64,000 nt of DNA. It comes from Fluviispira vulneris (lineage in GTDB: Bacteria; Bdellovibrionota_B; Oligoflexia; Silvanigrellales; Silvanigrellaceae). Positions 27,301 to 36,070 of this stretch are shown here, piece by piece. How positions within the stretch are numbered: position 1 is the first letter of the stretch; each line of letters starts with the position of its first letter. The DNA is taken from positions 620,001 to 684,000 of the forward strand of contig NZ_JACRSE010000001.1 of assembly GCF_014281055.1 (NCBI RefSeq), read 5' to 3'. The position numbers and the translations under genes were made by a program. The notes under the pieces were generated by a model. That model was not told the DNA's origin. It did no database searches and worked only from the letters and a program-made list of their open reading frames with translations.

Positions 27301-28428
27301 CTAATTCTTTGGCAATGTTATTGTAACTGTTGAATTTATAGAATTAAATTCACTTTCAATCGAAGCTTTATGTAAATCTAGAATTGGTTGAACTTTTTCT
27401 GCAATGAGTTGATCGATATACAGTGAAGTTCCGCTTGGTATACAAGTAAATATAACTTGTACATTTTTCTCATCTAGATTTTTTATTTCCACTGTGCATT
27501 TTGAGTTTGGAATCTCACGCATTGGATAAATAAGTTCATACATCAGTTCAGTGAATGCGCTGTGTATTTGCGGAAGTCGACACATAATTGTTATTTTTTC
27601 TGCAGGAGGGATATATTCTATTTCCGATAATTTTTTAGATATTTTTTCTTTTGCTGCTTGAATGGATAAAGCTAATAGCTCTTTTAAATCTTCTATTTGA
27701 AAAGATGCTGTTTCAATTTGTCTTGTCCTTGCTTCATTTATAATCGGTACCAACACTTTCACATATTTTTCCCGACCCGCGCTGAACTGTATGCCACAAC
27801 CCATTTGTGCCCCAACTTTTGGGGTTTTACGCACCCAAGCAACTCTGCCTTTTCCTTCAATCACATCAGAATTTGTAAACTTCAATTTAAAATCTACTTT
27901 TTCATTTAACTCAGGAATATTTGAAGTAAGCGCCGCAAAGAAACCGCCAAAACTGATATTTGTCGAAAAAGTTGAGATATATTCAGAGGCTGACTCGAGT
28001 TTAATTTCTAAGCGCGAAATCAGTTCTACCCGCTCATCCAATCTTTTTGTATATCCAGCTCTACGTGAAAAGACCGCATCTTCCACAGAATAGTAAAGAG
28101 ATTTTATATTAAATGGCTTTGTGTACAAAGCCCAAGCCCCCATAGCAATGGCCACTTCAGGCGTAAGAGTGCTCTTTTGATCAACTAAAAGAATTGCCAC
28201 AGGTGGGGCTTCTGTTTTTGCTGCCATTTTTAATGAATCATAAAAATCAAAGAAATTTCCATCAGTTTGAATATGATCTGCAACGATAACTTCAGGTTTT
28301 TCTTTTTCACAGACTTCTGCTGCTTCTTTCAGTGAACTCGCACTAAAAACAGCGTATTTTTGATGTTCAAACTCAGTGCACATCGATTTTAATAAAGACT
28401 TGTCTTGACTCACAGCAAGAAATTTCAC
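27301..28428 (-). CDS. Receiver-PilZ regulator with a C-terminal ATPase-like domain
   Basis: I start the gene at GTG 28428, which has AAAGGAGG 6 bases upstream; a longer frame to 28524 has no ribosome site and would overlap the divergent gene. The ~375-residue protein has a CheY-like domain (residues 1-120) with VIVADHIQTDG at the phospho-site and the conserved Lys in YTKPFN. A PilZ-like domain follows (about 145-240; RLDERVEL, FSTNISFGGFF, MGCGIQF), a typical c-di-GMP receptor. A C-terminal region (MCRLPQIHSAFTELMYELIYP) resembles a histidine-kinase-type ATPase helix. It may link phosphorylation to c-di-GMP in motility or surface control. The N-box-like similarity is weak. Confidence 0.75.
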   Translation of the reverse strand: MKFLAVSQDKSLLKSMCTEFEHQKYAVFSASSLKEAAEVCEKEKPEVIVADHIQTDGNFFDFYDSLKMAAKTEAPPVAILLVDQKSTLTPEVAIAMGAWALYTKPFNIKSLYYSVEDAVFSRRAGYTKRLDERVELISRLEIKLESASEYISTFSTNISFGGFFAALTSNIPELNEKVDFKLKFTNSDVIEGKGRVAWVRKTPKVGAQMGCGIQFSAGREKYVKVLVPIINEARTRQIETASFQIEDLKELLALSIQAAKEKISKKLSEIEYIPPAEKITIMCRLPQIHSAFTELMYELIYPMREIPNSKCTVEIKNLDEKNVQVIFTCIPSGTSLYIDQLIAEKVQPILDLHKASIESEFNSINSTVTITLPKN

Positions 28429-28494
28429 TAGTATCCTCCTTTGCAAAGCATATTTCGCAACTTTGCAAACTTGAAACAAAGACAGGAAAAGATT

Positions 28495-29166
28495 ATGAGC
28501 TTCATCACGGCACTGATGGAACAAAATTCTACAATTGGATCTTCCTTTACTTATCTTTTTAGCACATTTGTCTCCGTTTTTGTAATGGTGGATCCTTTTG
28601 CAGCAATACCAGTGTATCTTCTTCTGACAGAGCGTTTCACCCCTGCCGATGTCAAAAAAACACGACGCAAATCCATCCTTGTTGCCTCAGCAATTTTGCT
28701 CACTTTTGCCATAACTGGTATGAGCGTTTTAAACTTTTTTGGTATCTCTATTTCAGCATTGCGCATAGCAGGAGGGATTTTACTCCTAAAATTTGCCCTC
28801 GATCATTTGAAAGGTGATTCAGAAAAAATTAAAAGCGATGAAGAAAATGAAAGCCTAACAAAAGATGACATTTCAATTGTCCCTTTAGCAATGCCACTGC
28901 TTGCTGGACCAGGAGCCATTTCAACAATTGTGACCCAAGCCACACGTGGCAAATCTTGGCTAGACTTTCTACTGCTTTTAATCGCTATTATTTTAGTTAT
29001 GTGGGTCACCGCTATCTTTCTCAAATACAGTCAATATCTTTATCGCTTATTAGGAAAAACCGGTCTCAATTTAATGGGCAAAATTATGGGGATTCTTATA
29101 GCAGCGATTGCAGTAGAATTTATCATCATAGGTGTCAGTGAGGCATACAAGAATCTAATAAAATAA
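28495..29166 (+). CDS. MarC family (UPF0056) inner-membrane protein
   Basis: The 223-residue product has six hydrophobic segments and the MarC family's conserved FVMVDPFAAIPVYLLLT near the N-terminus, LRIAGGILLLKFALDHL in the middle and PLAMPLLAGPGAISTIV. The role of the family is unknown despite its multiple-antibiotic-resistance name. The start at 28495 has AGGAAAAG upstream; the frame open from 28441 overlaps the promoter of the divergent REC-PilZ gene. It converges with the yhhN gene, with a 1-base gap. Confidence 0.9.
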   Translation: MSFITALMEQNSTIGSSFTYLFSTFVSVFVMVDPFAAIPVYLLLTERFTPADVKKTRRKSILVASAILLTFAITGMSVLNFFGISISALRIAGGILLLKFALDHLKGDSEKIKSDEENESLTKDDISIVPLAMPLLAGPGAISTIVTQATRGKSWLDFLLLLIAIILVMWVTAIFLKYSQYLYRLLGKTGLNLMGKIMGILIAAIAVEFIIIGVSEAYKNLIK

Positions 29167-29167
29167 G

Positions 29168-29821
29168 TCAATGGATGAGGGCAAGAAGCATTCCATAACA
29201 TATAAAAAGTTGAGCTAGATAATAGCTAGCCCAAATCATATATGCACTTCCTTTAATAGTCTTAACAAATTTTTGTATCGCTAAAATTGAATCAGAAATA
29301 GCAAATAAGAAAGCACCAATTATTAAAATATAATTAAAATTTATTACAAAAATTGAACCAATAACCATACAAGCCAAAACACCCATATATATAAAGACTG
29401 GAATTTTCAAATTACCTAATCTTTTATACAGAACTCTAAGCATAACAACAAAATAAATAGAAATAGTGATTACTAATATTAATTTTTGCCAAAAATTCTC
29501 AGATATATTCCCTGCATATTTAATAAATATAAAAGAATAAATAATATGTGATAATAAAAAAGAAACGAGGCCATGAACAAAATATTTTTCTTCAGAATAA
29601 GCAAGAAAAATATCACCTACGCTTGAGAAGACAAGAGCAGCTGTAAAAACAAGAGCTATTGAATTGGGAAAATTAAAAAAAGCAAAAGCTGCGAGAAAGC
29701 TGATAGAGCACCCTTTTATCAGCCAATGAAGTCTATATGGTTGCAATTTAATCGTAACAAAATAAACAAAAGAAAAAAACATAGATAATACAATAAAACT
29801 CACAACATTAAGCATTTCCAA
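29168..29821 (-). CDS. YhhN/TMEM86 family membrane protein (putative lysoplasmalogenase)
   Basis: The 217-residue protein has about eight short membrane segments. It carries the two YhhN family hallmarks: SSVGDIFLAYSEEKYFVHGLV followed by SHIIYSFIF, and GAFLFAISDSILAIQKF, whose buried Asp residues are thought to be catalytic. Characterised relatives hydrolyse the vinyl-ether bond of lysoplasmalogens. Whether this organism makes plasmalogens is unknown, so the activity is inferred from family only. It converges with marC. Confidence 0.85.
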   Translation of the reverse strand: MEMLNVVSFIVLSMFFSFVYFVTIKLQPYRLHWLIKGCSISFLAAFAFFNFPNSIALVFTAALVFSSVGDIFLAYSEEKYFVHGLVSFLLSHIIYSFIFIKYAGNISENFWQKLILVITISIYFVVMLRVLYKRLGNLKIPVFIYMGVLACMVIGSIFVINFNYILIIGAFLFAISDSILAIQKFVKTIKGSAYMIWASYYLAQLFICYGMLLALIH

Positions 29822-29929
29822 CCTCTTATAAAAAGAAAAGCCAATTTTTTAACACTCTCAAAAGTTAAAAAAGAGATATAACATTATGAAGTGAGATTAA
29901 AGCAAAATCGTAAGAAGGAAGGGGTCACA

Positions 29930-30706
29930 TTGAAAATTGATAATAAAATTATTCTTTTATTTTTTTTAATAAATCTAATTTTTATAAACAAAGTTTTTTC
30001 TCAAGAAAAAAAAGTCTTAAATTTTGAAAGTGACGACTGGTGTCCTTATACCTGTGACGAAAAATCCGAAATTGGGAAAGGAATTTTTGTAGAAATTGCG
30101 GAACAAATCTTTAAAAATCAAAATTACAATGTCCACTTTGAATTGATGCCCTGGGCGCGTGTTTTAAAACGGGGTGAAAAAGGAGAGATAGATGGAATTG
30201 TTGGAGCCTATAAAGAAGGGAGAGAACAATTTATATTTCCTAAAGAACCATTTATACAAAGCATAAATTCTTTTTTGGTTAAAAATAATTCTACATGGAA
30301 ATATAAAGACTTTGAATCGCTCAAAAATATTCATCTCGGTCTCATTTTGGGTTATATATACGGAGGAAACCTAGCAAATATAAAAAAATACGCAAAAAAA
30401 ATAAGTGAATCTGGAGGTGAAAACGCCATCCAAAAGAACTTAGTTCGCTTAAATATCAATGAAATTGATGCAAACTTAGATGAACACAATGTGCTAGTGT
30501 ATCATCTAAATAAAATGGAATTTAATAAATCAATGAAATTCGTAGGTGACTTGGGTAAAAAATCAGGTCTCTATTTAGGTTTCCCCAAAGAGAAACCCAA
30601 TTCCCAAAAATTGGCAGATATTTTTGACAAAGGAATTATTAATTTGAAGAAAACGGGCGAATATAAAAAAATATTAAACAAATATGGAATCACTACTAAG
30701 AATTAA
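29930..30706 (+). CDS. Periplasmic solute-binding protein (SBP family 3)
   Basis: A Sec signal peptide (hydrophobic LFFLINLIFINKVFS) precedes a ~235-residue mature protein with the family 3 fold: SDDWCPYTCDEKSEIGKGIFV at the start, MPWARVLKRGEKGEIDGIVGA in lobe I, and a C-terminal helix GIINLKKTGEYKKIL. It should bind a small polar ligand, often an amino acid. No permease or ATPase gene is nearby, so it may be an orphan or sensory binding protein. I chose TTG 29930 because AAGGAAGG lies 5 bases upstream. The last 110 bases are duplicated at 33925-34034. Confidence 0.82.
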   Translation: MKIDNKIILLFFLINLIFINKVFSQEKKVLNFESDDWCPYTCDEKSEIGKGIFVEIAEQIFKNQNYNVHFELMPWARVLKRGEKGEIDGIVGAYKEGREQFIFPKEPFIQSINSFLVKNNSTWKYKDFESLKNIHLGLILGYIYGGNLANIKKYAKKISESGGENAIQKNLVRLNINEIDANLDEHNVLVYHLNKMEFNKSMKFVGDLGKKSGLYLGFPKEKPNSQKLADIFDKGIINLKKTGEYKKILNKYGITTKN

Positions 30707-30851
30707 TTCACTTGAAAGATTTGTTTTTTTGTAAAAACTGCGAGTCCAGCCATTTAATGCAACCTACATGTCAATTTTTATTCTCAATTTTATAAACTCT
30801 CTTATAAAATAAGCCGATATGGCTCAAGATTTTATTTTAAAGGAAAATAGT

Positions 30852-32327
30852 ATGGGAAAAAAAAGTTTAATAATACTTTTCTCAATAATATTAATTTCAT
30901 GTAAAAAAGAAAGTACAAATTCCACAAATGAAAACAAATCTCAACTTCAAATTTTAAATTTAAGCGGGAATTTTGGACTCGTCACGTTTAACAAAAAATT
31001 TAAGCTAACTTATCAATTGAAAAACAACCATTCCGAAGATATATCTGAAATTAAAGCTACATTTGAAAATAATAAATTCAAATTTGATCTTCCTTATCCC
31101 GGAATATCTTCTGCAAGTACAAATGCAAATGTCTATCCTCCATGTTCGGATTATTTAAAAACAAATCAAGTCTGCTTACTTGCTATAACATTTCAACCGA
31201 ACTCTGAAAATGACGAGTCAGGCGCATTAATAATTGATTACAAATTAAGGGAAACTAATTATACATTTAAATATATGTTAAATGGAAAGGGAAAAAAATC
31301 TAACCCTATTCAAGATGCATTTGATAAACTTGGATACAATTTTATTGCTGAACAGCCCGATCCAAAGCATAAAGGAAAACAATATAGTGACTCAGAATTA
31401 ATAAAATGCTCTTTAGAAAAATTTCATTCTGGAATATTCAATTACGATGATTTTTTCAATGACCCTTCCAAAAATGGTTATAAAGTCTGGCAACTCCATC
31501 TTAAAGTACCAAGAGTTATTGGCTATGTATTTAGAGCTGATACAAGAGCTCCAGAAGTTTCGTTCAAAGATTGTTACCCTGAGTGGAAAAATGGGTATAA
31601 TCTTAAAAATATAAAAACTGGAAAAATAATCCATTACAATGCTCAAATTGATAAATATGGGAATGGAATAAATTGTGGCGTAAAAGACGTTGGAGGATTT
31701 TGGCCAACTGCAACAAGGCCAAAAGATCTTAAATTTATTAATGAAATGGAATTTTTATATAAAAATAAAACGGGACATGAATTTGATATAACCAAAAATA
31801 CTTTAGATGATTTCCCTTATTCCCCAGGACACAAACCTGGAAATCCTAAGACTTTTAACTCATACATTCCCCCAAGTGAAACTCTAATGACTTTACAGTT
31901 AAACTGGTATCTACAAAATATTTTAAACACGTCTGCACATGCACATGTAGGGTATGATTTTAAAGGTTTTATCTCGACATCTTCACAGTTAAAGGCGGTT
32001 ATGGACTTTTCAAAGACGCTTTCAAGTAAATCTTGGATATATGTCATCTATCAAGAAGGTGGATTTCAATTACCTAAAAGTACAGATCCGACATTCAACT
32101 TAAAATCTGAAGCTAAAAGCAAGAACAAACCTCAAAATTGGACTACTTTTACTCATATTGATTTTTTTGAGATTACTATTCCTGGGGGTGTTCCATGGGA
32201 GGATGTCATAGCTTATACAAGCAGTGATGCTACTAATAAAGAAATTTATTTTAGAAAAGGGTTTAAATATATGGATCCAATTGCGTATACTAAAATATAC
32301 AATCTACTTTCATCATATAAGAATTAA
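30852..32327 (+). CDS. Lipoprotein with Ig-like domain and cholera-toxin-A-like ADP-ribosyltransferase domain (copy 1)
   Basis: The ATG at 30852 has AAAGGA upstream. The ~491-residue protein has a lipobox (ILISC, then KKE), an ASH/Ig-like domain of about 120 residues with a Cys pair, and an ART domain. The ART motifs match CtxA in order: VFRADTRAP (CtxA YRADSRPP, NAD-binding Arg), DVGGFWPTATR (CtxA GGLMPRG), HVGYDFKGFISTSS (CtxA HDDGYVSTS) and HIDFFEITIPGGVPWEDVIAY (CtxA DEQEVSALGGIPYSQIYGW). In the ExE motif the first Glu is Phe here (FFE), unlike its paralogues. A Cys pair follows the Arg motif in an insertion absent from CtxA. The protein would be membrane-anchored; target unknown. Converges with copy 2. 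Confidence 0.8.
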   Translation: MGKKSLIILFSIILISCKKESTNSTNENKSQLQILNLSGNFGLVTFNKKFKLTYQLKNNHSEDISEIKATFENNKFKFDLPYPGISSASTNANVYPPCSDYLKTNQVCLLAITFQPNSENDESGALIIDYKLRETNYTFKYMLNGKGKKSNPIQDAFDKLGYNFIAEQPDPKHKGKQYSDSELIKCSLEKFHSGIFNYDDFFNDPSKNGYKVWQLHLKVPRVIGYVFRADTRAPEVSFKDCYPEWKNGYNLKNIKTGKIIHYNAQIDKYGNGINCGVKDVGGFWPTATRPKDLKFINEMEFLYKNKTGHEFDITKNTLDDFPYSPGHKPGNPKTFNSYIPPSETLMTLQLNWYLQNILNTSAHAHVGYDFKGFISTSSQLKAVMDFSKTLSSKSWIYVIYQEGGFQLPKSTDPTFNLKSEAKSKNKPQNWTTFTHIDFFEITIPGGVPWEDVIAYTSSDATNKEIYFRKGFKYMDPIAYTKIYNLLSSYKN

Positions 32328-32378
32328 GCAAGAAAGCAGTTAGAGGCTAGGAAAAGTCGCATAGAGCAAGAAATGACA

Positions 32379-33755
32379 TTACATTATATGTGAAAATTCA
32401 TTAATAATTTCATAATAGGCTTTTGAATCCATTTCTTTTAATCCATCTCTAACCATAAGAATTTTTTCTGAGTTATTGTAGTAAGCGACGATATCATCCC
32501 AATCAACAGCACCTGGAACAGCGACTTCATTTTCAGCATGTTTCGTTATTTCTTCTCCTCCACTCATTTGATTTTTAGGATCTAATAACTCAGGTAATAA
32601 ATAGCCTCCTTCTTGATACATTGCATATACAGTTCCATTTTTACTAAATTTATTTGCTTTAAAAATATTAGTTGATGTAGATATAAATCCTTTATATTGA
32701 TAATAGCTACCTGTATGTGCTGCTAGATTTAGAGTACTTTGAAGCCACCAATTCAGTATATCAGTACTCGATAAAATATAATAAGGAGAAGTTGGGTATA
32801 AAGTCAATACTCTAAAATTATCAATTGTTGGATCAAAATCTTTTCCATTATTTTTTTTGTATTTTATTAATAAATCATTTATCTTCTCAATATCTTTTTT
32901 CCTTGTAAACGTCGGAAAAAATCCGCCAACATCTTTTATTCCACAACCAGCGCCAGGATGACCAGGGTAACTTATTTTATTTCCTGTTTTTGGATCAGTT
33001 AATTTAAATCCGTATTTCCAATCATTATCACAATTATAATAGTTTATTACTGGACTTCTAGTATCTCCTCGAAAAGTAAATCCTATGACTCTTTTTAATG
33101 ATAATTGCTTATTTATAACCTCAATATACTTATTTGGAAAGGATTTAAAATAATCATCATAAGCAAACTTTTTAGAATGTCCAATTGCTAAAATAGTCTC
33201 TATTAATGTAGTTTTATGTGGATTAAGAATTGTCATTTTTTTAACAGGAGAAAAGCTTTTTTTTAATTTTCCCAATAACTCTTGAGCTTTGGTTTGCTTT
33301 ACTCCTACCCCTCTTAAAGGAAATTTAAAGACGTATTGCTTTGAATTGACTTCATAAGTAATTATTAAATTTCCAAATACAAAATCTTCATTATCTGGAA
33401 CAAACGACACAGCAAGAGTGCATTCGCTTTTGCTAGCTAAATTGACAGTGCAAGGAGGTTTAATTGATTTTGAACTTGAATATTTTATACCAGGATAGCC
33501 ATTTAAAAATTTAAATTTTTTATTATCAAAAGTAGCATTAATATTTTCTGCTGTTCCAGAATGGTTATTTAATAAAATAAAATTTAATTTCATATTTTTA
33601 TTTATGATTGTTCGCCCAAAGTTTCCATTGATATTATTGATTTCAAAACTTTCTGAGTAAACTGGAATGTTGTCATTAAAATTAACTTGATCGTCTTTTT
33701 TACAACCTTTAAAAATTATGCAAAGCAAAAAAATGAACACTATTTTTTTTCTCAC
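32379..33755 (-). CDS. Lipoprotein with Ig-like domain and cholera-toxin-A-like ADP-ribosyltransferase domain (copy 2)
   Basis: The start is GTG with AGGA 8 bases upstream. The 458-residue protein has a lipoprotein signal (IIFKGC, then KK), an Ig-like domain with the PPCTVNLASKSEC Cys pair, and an ART domain with a full R-S-E set: GFTFRGDTRSP, DVGGFFPTFTR, QYKGFISTST and ENEVAVPGAVDWDDIVAYY, giving E-N-E at ExE. This set is expected to transfer ADP-ribose from NAD+ to an arginine side chain. It shares most of its sequence with copy 3 and, more distantly, with copy 1. An 8-bp inverted repeat (TTATGTCA / TGACATAA) lies about 60 bases upstream at 33816-33837 and could be an operator. Confidence 0.82.
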   Translation of the reverse strand: MRKKIVFIFLLCIIFKGCKKDDQVNFNDNIPVYSESFEINNINGNFGRTIINKNMKLNFILLNNHSGTAENINATFDNKKFKFLNGYPGIKYSSSKSIKPPCTVNLASKSECTLAVSFVPDNEDFVFGNLIITYEVNSKQYVFKFPLRGVGVKQTKAQELLGKLKKSFSPVKKMTILNPHKTTLIETILAIGHSKKFAYDDYFKSFPNKYIEVINKQLSLKRVIGFTFRGDTRSPVINYYNCDNDWKYGFKLTDPKTGNKISYPGHPGAGCGIKDVGGFFPTFTRKKDIEKINDLLIKYKKNNGKDFDPTIDNFRVLTLYPTSPYYILSSTDILNWWLQSTLNLAAHTGSYYQYKGFISTSTNIFKANKFSKNGTVYAMYQEGGYLLPELLDPKNQMSGGEEITKHAENEVAVPGAVDWDDIVAYYNNSEKILMVRDGLKEMDSKAYYEIINEFSHIM

Positions 33756-33815
33756 TCTATATTTCCTAAATATAATAATTAAAAATTATTTTATCATACA
33801 AAAGATTTTATTTAA

Positions 33816-33837
33816 TTATGTCATTTGGTTGACATAA
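33816..33837. promoter_or_regulatory. Inverted repeat upstream of ART copy 2 (possible operator)
   Basis: TTATGTCA (33816-33823) and TGACATAA (33830-33837) form perfect 8-bp arms around 6 bases. The corresponding place upstream of copy 3 (GTCATTTAGTCGAC) has lost the symmetry. A regulator-binding role is inferred only from symmetry and position. Confidence 0.3.
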
Positions 33838-33919
33838 ATTGCTTATTTTATAAATAAGACATAGGTTAGAATAAGATGGATTTTTTTCATAAATGATTCA
33901 GGAAGTAGACTTCTGCTCT

Positions 33920-34027
33920 ATGATCCAAAAATTGGCAGATATTTATGACAAAGGAATTATTAATTTGAAGAGAACGAGCGAATATAAAAAAATATTAAAC
34001 AAATATGGTATCACTGCTAAGAATTAA
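33920..34027 (+). pseudogene. 3' fragment of the solute-binding protein gene
   Basis: An ungapped 110-base match to 30604-30713 reproduces the last 35 codons of the binding-protein gene, with the frame still open to its TAA (QKLADIYDKGIINLKRTSEY, then KKILNKYG). No signal peptide or ligand-binding lobe is present. It marks the left edge of the second copy of the duplicated ART locus. Confidence 0.85.
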
Positions 34028-34075
34028 TTCACTTTCAAGTGAGCTTACCCATTTGATTTTCATTTGTGATGAAAA
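33925..34075. repeat. Mosaic duplicated segment matching the binding-protein tail and the E1 gene tail
   Basis: Bases 33925-34034 match 30604-30713, and bases 34010-34075 match 36095-36160, both without gaps. The 25 bases shared by all three places (starting ATCACT, ending AATTCACTT) are the 3' end of the binding-protein gene on plus and of the E1 gene on minus. The overlap is the probable crossover point of the tandem duplication. Confidence 0.85.
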
Positions 34076-34125
34076 AATTATTATTTTCATCTTTTATTTA
34101 TTATATAAATATTTTCCTCACTTGA

Positions 34126-34574
34126 AAGATTACAGAATAAAGGATACTAATTATATGTTAAAAGGAAAGGGAAAAGAATCTAACCCAGTTCAAGATGCAT
34201 TTGAAAAACTTGACTACAATTTTATTGCTATACAGCTTGATCCAATGCATAAAGGAAAGCAATAGAGTGACTCTGCATTAATAAAATGTTCTTTAGAAAT
34301 ATTTCATTCTGAAACATTCAATTACGATGATTTTTTCAATGCACCTTCCAATAATGGCTATAAAGTCTAGCAACTTCATCTTAAAGTACCAAGAGTTATT
34401 GGCTATGTATATAGAACAGATACAAGAACTCCAAATGTTTCGTTCATAGATTGTTACCCTGAGCGGAAAAAGTGTATTATCTAATAAAGAAATTTATTTT
34501 AGAAAGAATATAAATAAAAGGATCCAATTGCTTATACTAAAATATACAATCTACATTCATCATATAAGAATTAA
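34126..34574 (+). pseudogene. Decayed fourth copy of the ART lipoprotein gene (plus strand)
   Basis: The segment is similar to 31237-31590 of copy 1, then jumps to the equivalent of 32236-32327, so roughly 640 bases holding the catalytic core are deleted. It also has a small deletion that breaks the frame near 34262 (premature TAG) and a TGG-to-TAG change near 34370. The signal peptide and Ig domain are missing. It lies where copy 1 lies relative to copy 2, as expected for the second unit of a tandem duplication. Confidence 0.85.
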
Positions 34575-34625
34575 GAGAGAAAGAAGTTAAAAGCTAGGAA
34601 AAGTCGTATAGATCAAGAAATAAGA

Positions 34626-36010
34626 TTACATTATATGTGAAAATGCATTAATAATTTCATCATATGCTTTTGAATCCATTTCTTTTAACCCATCTCTGAC
34701 CATAAGAATTTTTTCTGATTTATTATAGTAAGCGACGATATCATCCCAATCAACTGCACCTGGAACAGCGATTTCATATTCATTATCTGTCGTAAATGCT
34801 GCTCCTCCGCTCAATTGATATTTAGGATCTGATAACTCAGGCAATAAATAGCCTCCTTCTTGATACAATGCATATACAGTTCCTTTTTTACTATATTTAT
34901 CTGCAATAAATATATTAGTTGTTGTAGATATAAATCCTTTATATTGATAAAATCCAGCTGCATGTGCTGCTAGATTTAGAGTACTTTGAAGCCACCAGTT
35001 CAGTTCATCAGTCCTAGAAATTTTAGAAAAAAAAGTAAAAGGAGAAGTTGGGTATAAAGTCAATACTCTAAAATTATCAATTGTTGGATCAAAATCTTTT
35101 CCATTTTCTTCTTTGTATTTTATAAATAAATCATTTATCTTCTCAATATCTTTTTTCCTTGTAAACGTCGGAAAAAATCCGCCAACATCTTTTATTCCAC
35201 AACCAGTGCCAGGATGTCCTGGGTAACTTATTTCATTTCCTGTTTTTGGATCAATTAAATTAAATCCGTCTTTCCAATCATTATCACAATCTTTATAGTC
35301 TATTACTGGACTTCGAGTATCTCCTCGAAAAGTAAATCCTATTACTCTTTTTAATGATAATTGCTTATTTATAACCTCAATATACTTATTTGGAAAGGAT
35401 TTAAAATAATCATCATAAGCAAACTTTTGAGAATGTCCAATTGCTAAAATAGTCTCTATTAATGTATCTTTATGTGGATTAAGATTTGTCAGTTTTTCAA
35501 CAGGCGAAAAGCTTTTTTTTAATTTTCCCAATAGCTCTTGAGCTTTGGTTTGCTTTACTCCTACCCCTTTTAAGGGAAATTTAAAGACATATTTCTTTGA
35601 ATTGACCTCATAAGTAATAATTAAATTTCCAAATACAAAATCTTCATCATCTGGAACAAACGACACAGCAAGAGTGCATTCGCTTTTGCTAGATAAATTG
35701 AAAGTGCAAGGAGGTTTAATTGATTTTGAACTTGTATATTTTATACCAGGATAGCCATTTAAAAATTTAAATTTGTTATTATCAAAAGTAGCATTAATAT
35801 TTTCCGCCGTTCCAGAATGGTTGTTTAATAAAATAAAATTTAATTTCATATTTTTATTTATGATTGTTCGCCCAAAGTTTCCATTGATATTATTGATTTC
35901 AAAACTTTCTGGGTAAACTTGAATGTTGTCATTAGAATTAACTTGATCGTCTTTTTTACAACCTTTAAAAATTATGCAAATTAAAAAAATAAATACTATT
36001 TTTTTTTCAC
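34626..36010 (-). CDS. Cholera-toxin-A-like ART lipoprotein (copy 3), frameshifted at an A9 tract after the start
   Basis: The body is nearly the same as copy 2: Ig-like domain, GFTFRGDTRSP, DVGGFFPTFTR, QYKGFISTTT and DNEYEIAVPGAVDWDDIVAYY, a complete R-S-E set with E-Y-E. The upstream frame encodes the lipoprotein signal (FIFLICIIFKGC) in phase with the body. But GTG 36010 is followed by nine A and then TAG, while copy 2 has one more base here. No start codon exists in the correct frame before the ATG at 35849, which lies after the signal and would give a cytosolic product of 407 residues. One added A restores the lipoprotein, so this is either a fresh pseudogene or a slippage switch. Confidence 0.75.
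35999..36007 (-). repeat. Homopolymeric A9 tract right after the GTG start of ART copy 3
   Basis: Nine A on the minus strand follow GTG directly, and the next codon is TAG. Copy 2 reads GTGAG then eight A at this place. A gain of one base puts the signal peptide and body in frame, so replication slippage could turn the gene on or off. Confidence 0.7.
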
Positions 36011-36070
36011 TCTATATACCCTATATAATTAAAATTTATAATTGCTTACAAAAGATTTCTTTTATTAAGG

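Noticed and set aside
28441-28494. Longer N-terminus for the MarC protein and for the opposing REC-PilZ protein
   Set aside because: Strong ribosome sites at 28428 (minus) and 28495 (plus) give normal starts; the extensions overlap each other and would remove the shared promoter region.
34005-34265. An 86-residue plus-strand frame in the ART locus as a separate gene
   Set aside because: It is a chance fusion of the E1-tail repeat and the decayed ART copy; homology shows it is debris from the duplication.
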